In this document: positions 59,001 through 64,000 of the stretch, piece after piece | Layout: the number at the start of each line of letters is the position of its first letter | How positions within the stretch are numbered: position 1 is the first letter of the stretch | Program-made: the position numbers and the translations under genes | DNA from: Polydactylus sextarius | Lineage: Eukaryota; Chordata; Actinopteri; Polynemidae | Assembly (NCBI GenBank): GCA_016801845.1 | Contig: CM028909.1 | Coordinates: forward strand, 22,906,813 to 22,970,812 | Length of the DNA stretch: 64,000 nt | Direction: 5' to 3' | The notes under the pieces: model-generated | The model's input: the letters and a program-made list of their open reading frames with translations, nothing else | What the model was told of the DNA's origin: nothing | Databases searched by the model: none

Positions 59001-62000
59001 ACACTTTGTTATTTCACTTTACAAATTCAGATAATTGGATTTTTTGTTCCTGTGAACCTGCTGTAACATATTTTTCTCTCATGTAGCCGTGCATTCACAC
59101 TTCACACAGCTGAGACAAATAGATGATGTTTCATGGTTTTCTGAGCACTTGTTTACATCGTGTCTTGTGCGTCTGTCTTACCGTAGTAGCGACTCGCCCT
59201 CCAGGCCCTGACGGCACAGTGTAGGACTCCATCCAGCCACAGCAGCAGCCAGCTGATACAGAAGCCCAGCAGCAGCCCCAGCATCAAGTCCATCTCCTGC
59301 TTGGTCACACTGTCACTCACAAAGTAGTTCTCTGATGAGTCCACCAAGGAATGGTCCCCATCGTATGGGATTACATAGTGGACATGATGCCTGGAGGGAG
59401 GACAGATAGATTCATATATTAGAAGATCTAAATCTGTCTCATGATATTTTAACACTCCTTAAACCGACATATAATTGTATGAATTAACGAGACAAATAAA
59501 CATTTAGACGTCTCTAAGACATACAGATGGGAGTGTAATTAATGGAAAAAACAACAGACTCAGTGATCTTAGTCTCTGAATTTCACTGGAAAGATGAACT
59601 GTATTTTTACAAAATATATTTCCTCATTTAGTGTTTTGATGACAGCGTTGTTTAACACATTTAACTCCAAAATCTCACAAAAGTGTTTGGTTTCTTTCAG
59701 AACTGGTGACTGTGAAGGCTACAGCATATGATTCATATCATTTTCCTACTCACTAAACCATTTAATGAGCCTCTGAATTCTGCATATAAACTACATTTGT
59801 TATGTTTCTCCATTCATTTATTCAGGTGCCTCCTATAATTTGCCACTTGTTTGTATAACCTTACCTTGACTTTCCAAACTCCCTCAACCCTGACGACCAC
59901 GCACACTACTGGACTATGTATTGTATACACACACATATGAGACGTGAATAAAAAAGGACTCTGTATACCACTTTTAAGATAATGTTAAAATTTTAATCAG
60001 ATTGCACTAATCTGCACATTTCTGGAAACACCCCAAAACCCCGACAAAGACCCTTGGGTGTCCCAGGGCTACACTTTAGGAAGAGACGTTCATGGTCGGC
60101 TTGTGATTGTGAATTAGTAGAAAATTTTCATACATTGCTGCCTCCATTAGTGACACAAGGCATTGACTCTCATATCCAACAAGGTACCTGCATAATAAAA
60201 ATCTTTATATTAACCTTTAGACAAATACATAATATAAAATGTGTGTACAGGTATGTCTCTTGAGTTGTCTTATAACTGGAAGTTAGTTTTTAAAGTCCTG
60301 CAATAATTAAAATTAAAATACAAAATGAAAACTAGGAAATCTCTTGACATTTTTTTTCATATATAAGAAATAGGAAATGCCCTTATGAAGCCAATGTGAA
60401 TTGTTTTCCAGGTGACTGATGGCTACTAACCAGGAGAAGGAGAAAAAAGAAAAACTGTATTGAAAAATATGAAAATATTAAGTGAAGAGAATGTTAATTT
60501 AACGGCAGCAGGTGTTTTCACAGAATACATTAGTTTGCTACATTACAGTTACAACTTGCGTCATAACATCACATGCAGATGTGTGTATCAGCTGTTGCAG
60601 CAGCCACTGTTCAACAATCATCTCTGTCCTTACATTGACTTTGCTCTACGATATTGATATAAAGTTGAATGTGCTGGTATTAGCTGCTCTCCTGTGGGGG
60701 TATAAAAGTTTTTACACAAATCTAACAACACAGGCCGTTGGCTGGCAAAATGCTGTAAGAGAACACACTGGGAGAAATTTAACTGCTGGAAGTGAGCACA
60801 GATAGCCTGACATTTAATCCCTATTATGGATAAAACACCCATAAACTCTAGATTCTTCATTTTTTGTAATGTAACATTATGGCATCTTCCATCAGACACT
60901 CCCTGACTTGTGAATGTCCACGTCTCTAAAAACTCCACACCCTGAGATGTTACTAAATGTCTGCTTTACTTCTTTTTATCTCTGAGGCTGACTGATGTAA
61001 CATCTGGAAGCTGCTGTCTTCAGTCAAATAGAAGTCAGCACTAATGTTTCTCTCTGTTTGGTGTTAAATGAGGAAGAAGCGAGAGTAAGTGGCTGTAGAC
61101 AAAGAATAATCCAACTCCCTCCTACTGAAATGTAACTTCATACACAGAAAATCCACCTACACTGTTTGACTGACAGATGATCTCTGGGAAGTGCAACACA
61201 GAACCATAACAGTACTCGGTACTAAATGTGGAAAAGGAAAAAAAAGATCTTGCAGCTTGGCACCTTAACAATCTTACTGAGGGAGTATGACCACATGGGA
61301 GATCAAATCCTTTTTATTAACCTCACTGACCTGAGCCATGCTGCCACTGAGGTCCATTAACGCCAAAACATTGTTCACAATAACTACAGGGCTTCTACTA
61401 TTTGGTTATTTTATGATGCCTGTATGTCTTTAAACTGACTTAAGTCCTTTTCAGTTGTACTTGACACATTTTTGAATGTGTATCTACTTTGCTGAAAATC
61501 ATTCAGTAATAATCTTTAGATTAAATTGTCTCAATAAGAGAATTTAGATCATTTTGAGACGACTATCATGCAGCCTTATAAAACAGCATGACACCAGAGA
61601 AGGTGCACCCAGCAACACACACACTGAACACTCCTACGTCTCCTCTCTGCCACAGAGACAGCTGTTGTAGGCCAGGCTTTGGCCCTGTCAGAGAAGCTAC
61701 AACTACATCCAAAATCAGAGCACTGAGGCTGCCAAATAAAATGACACCGGCTGTGTCCTCAAGCCTGATAAGGTGAGTGCCGTGGGCGTCACGACACCTC
61801 CATGCCTCATGGATGGAAGAGCAAGGCGAGCGAAGCCCCGAGCTTCACTCTGTTCGTCCAGGTACCCCTACGTTTCTGATGTTTACATGAAAACAGATGA
61901 CTGACTCTCAGTCAGGAGTGTTTCCGGGTCAGTGAAATATGCTGTGGTTACAGTAAAGTGGAAAGTATCAGGAGGAGCTGATACTTCTCTGACTGTGATC

Positions 62001-62288
62001 TGACTGTGCATAGTGTAGTTTTATTTGATCATATTAAAGGGGAGACACTTAATCCTTAATGCTTCTGATATTACTTCTTTCCTATTTTTCACTATACAGC
62101 AGCAGCAAGAATGATTTGATTGTCATGATGTTACTGTCAGTGATGCATCATATCATGCATCTTATCATAATCCCTGCTTCCATACATGCTGCTTTTCTTG
62201 ACTAGTACATCACTTACATCAGAGTGTGTAACAAAAATCTAATGACACCTGATGATGGAGGATTCTTGGATTTCCAGGTTAAAACACA

Positions 62289-62327
<39 letters not shown>

Positions 62328-63883
62328 CACAATTTGCTGGTTAATGTTGCTAATAAACTATCAGTCACTATCAGCCACAATCACTGCAGTATGCACACTA
62401 TAGACTAGTGTGTTATAATACCAACATGAATAGTGACATTTCCCTTCTCTCTAAACCACTGATGTGCTGCTCGTGGCTGTAGCTAGGTTGCCTGTAGGAC
62501 ATGGGCCAATCAGGATCCAACATCTGAGGACAATACAGGGGTGAATCTATTGGCTGAAAAAATGATTATTGCTTTAAATCACTGTAGAGGCTATGGACTA
62601 AAACAAATAGACAAAATGTAAAATAAAATAAAAAATAATTAAAAAGATAGAGGCCCACTGCTCATCCATACAGCCCACATCCTGCTGTATCCTGTATATT
62701 CTCATCACTGATGTGGGGGAAAATGCATAATAATGCAGATTAAATCAGAATTAATATATTAATGAGTGTCTTGCTGCTGTTTTTCTCCTCCACTTCAAAC
62801 CTGCTCTCAGTGTGACAGCAAACAGCAGGTAGGCTGATGAGCAGCCAGTCCTCAGCCCTACAGCATCACTTCCTCAACCACATCACCACTTCACTCGCCG
62901 CTCATATGTTCATAATTGGCTCAGCAGGTTTATATTGTCGCCGACACCGTGTGAGCGTGTGTTGAATCGCACACTTGATGCTCAGATTGTTTCTAAACGG
63001 CCTTACATTGCTCATAGTTCATTACCTATTTATGGCTCCGACACACACACACACACACACATGCACACACACACCTTCGTAGGCGATATGCAGCAAAGCC
63101 GAAATCCTCGCTGCCGATACATAGAAAAAAAGACACTCACACACACAGAGAGAGAGAGAGAGAGAGAAAGAGAAAAAAAAAGAGAGAGAGAGAGAGAGAG
63201 AGCTGCCAAACGTGTCATCGGGTGAATAATAAAACCTGTATGAAAACACCAGTCGCTATGTAAAAATCACAGGCTGATTTCTGCTTTGCTTTGCGGGGCT
63301 CCACCGCCAGAAATCTTCGAGGCCTCTTCAGCAATTAAAGAATTGACGGGTGAAAAAAAAAAAAAACACACACTCACTCACAGCGGCAGCAGCACCACCG
63401 TGTTTATCCCAAATATTGTACGAGGATGATGGCATTTACCTTCCACAGTTGCAGTGACAGACGCGGTCCTCCCCTCGTAGATGCGGTAAGATGTAGTTGT
63501 GAAAGCGATCCAGTAGTGCGTTCATGTCCATTAAACAGGCTATCGCCTGCAAAGAACCATGCCAGTCAGCTGGGACATGTCAGGCAATAAGCTGGTCTAT
63601 TCCTACACACAGCCAGTCATTCTTTTAATCATCATCATCATCATTATTATTATCATTATTATTATCATTATTGTGAAGATATATAGCGACAGTGAGGATC
63701 ATAAAGAAAAGGGGCTGAAAATATCCCTGGCACATCCTCCCGTTCATAAGAGGGGGGGACTCTTTCCTCAAAACGGACTTAGATTATTTATTTATGACAG
63801 CAGGTAATTATAGGTAGGCTAACCTACTTCCACATGTCAGTGATAGGCCTGATGTTAGGTAGTTTCCCCAATAATGTTACATT

Positions 63884-63923
<40 letters not shown>

Positions 63924-64000
63924 ATTAAATATTAACCTCAGTGAGTAAATTAGAGGATTGTATTGTGGCTGAGGGATGTGAATATGTCTTACCATTACAA
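50615..64000 (-). CDS. tmem240: transmembrane protein 240 (partial, 5' end beyond window)
   Basis: Coding exons on the minus strand: the end of exon 1 at 63993-64000 (reading GTAATG before donor GTAAGA), 63440-63546, 59182-59390 and 50615-50769. Together 156 residues plus the missing N-terminus (about 19) match the 173-residue human protein. Diagnostic blocks are AIACLMDMNALLDRFHNY, the Cys-rich VCHCNCG, HHVHYVIPYDGD, SVTKQEMDLMLGLLLGFCIS (second membrane segment), GVLHCAVRAWRA and the ending YHNGHPSPRHL. The family is a neuronal membrane protein of unknown mechanism; human mutations cause spinocerebellar ataxia 21. Introns are long (about 8.4 kb and 4 kb). The gene converges on atad3, a link seen in human 1p36.33. 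Confidence 0.94.
52080..53165. repeat. cluster of microsatellites in tmem240 intron 3
   Basis: In order: (GA)n about 52096-52126; a G-rich TGG/TGC tract about 52186-52280; a poly-G run about 52485-52499; (GT)n about 52810-52836; (CA)n about 52960-53000; and an interrupted CA tract about 53085-53162. The G-rich part could form quadruplexes on the plus strand. Confidence 0.9.
56990..57650 (+). mobile_element. decayed non-LTR retrotransposon (L2/Rex1/CR1-like) reverse transcriptase fragment
   Basis: The frame near 56996 reads GVPQGSI, the RT motif B of LINEs. About 35 codons on, HAADTL stands where YADDT (motif C) is expected. Further pieces near 57375 (LEKVSYTLVSTRID) and near 57538 (LHRLPVNFRADFNVL) match the downstream LINE order. 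Stops and frameshifts are frequent, so it is an old dead copy. The exact clade is not settled. Confidence 0.75.
62284..62328. repeat. (CA)n microsatellite
   Basis: About 45 bp of CA with one T interruption, in tmem240 intron 2. Confidence 0.9.
63040..63202. repeat. compound CA and GA microsatellites
   Basis: (CA)n lies at 63041-63074 with an ATG interruption. (GA)n lies at about 63147-63201, interrupted by an A run. Both are in tmem240 intron 2, about 240 bp below the exon 63440-63546. The ORFs that cross them are repeat artefacts. Confidence 0.9.
63547..63992. other. tmem240 intron 1, with (ATC/ATT)n and poly-A tracts
   Basis: A 446-bp intron carrying ATC and ATT repeats at about 63630-63672 and a run of about 33 A near 63887-63919. 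No exon is seen. Confidence 0.8.

Larger units (their letters stand above)
50770..59181. other. tmem240 intron 3, 8.4 kb
   Basis: I see no coding exon of another gene. The intron holds a microsatellite-dense block (about 52080-53165: GA, TGG/TGC, poly-G, GT, CA), two MEF2-like words, a decayed LINE piece (56990-57650) and T-runs at 58337-58382. GAAGCCAGG occurs three times at about 56165-56270, perhaps an old short repeat. Confidence 0.5.

Overview
The window is nuclear DNA from a ray-finned fish, most likely a spiny-rayed teleost. It has intron-split genes with short introns, many CA/GT/GA microsatellites, and genes whose human relatives lie on chromosome 1p36. All identifications are by reading translations and comparing them with remembered family sequences; no search was run.

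Layout. 1-1107: AT-rich flank with a possible ETS-type promoter at the left edge. 1108-7555: one complete endogenous retrovirus (class I, gamma/epsilon-like) with two 523-bp LTRs that read as identical, a 5-bp target duplication, a tRNA-Tyr-type primer site, a hairpin-rich tandem repeat in its leader, and badly broken gag, pol and env. 7671-8955: smim1 (+), whose TATA box lies about 120 bp beyond the 3' LTR. 8956-13490: gene-poor. 13550-16786: szrd1 (+). 19061-33025: atp13a2 (-), a complete 29-exon lysosomal P5B ATPase, including a 13-nt first coding exon. 34383-36996: sdhb (-), 8 exons. 38505-48350: atad3 (+), 16 exons. 50615-64000: tmem240 (-), three full coding exons plus the last 8 nt of exon 1 at the window edge.

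Gene relationships. sdhb and atad3 are divergent and both encode mitochondrial proteins (complex II iron-sulfur subunit; inner-membrane AAA ATPase). atp13a2 and sdhb are tandem on the minus strand. szrd1/atp13a2 and atad3/tmem240 converge tail to tail. Reconstructed exons join in frame: atp13a2 1160 aa, sdhb 281 aa, atad3 1387 aa, szrd1 160 aa, smim1 73 aa.

The most unusual item is the last exon of atad3. It stays open for 850 codons and adds about 810 residues rich in Thr, Glu, Val and Ala, including five in-frame repeats of 63-72 residues, to a protein that normally ends near residue 590-630. Other notable items are the retrovirus with identical LTRs but ruined genes, sitting on a promoter; a 155-bp hAT-type palindrome in an atad3 intron; and a long UG repeat directly against an atp13a2 splice acceptor.
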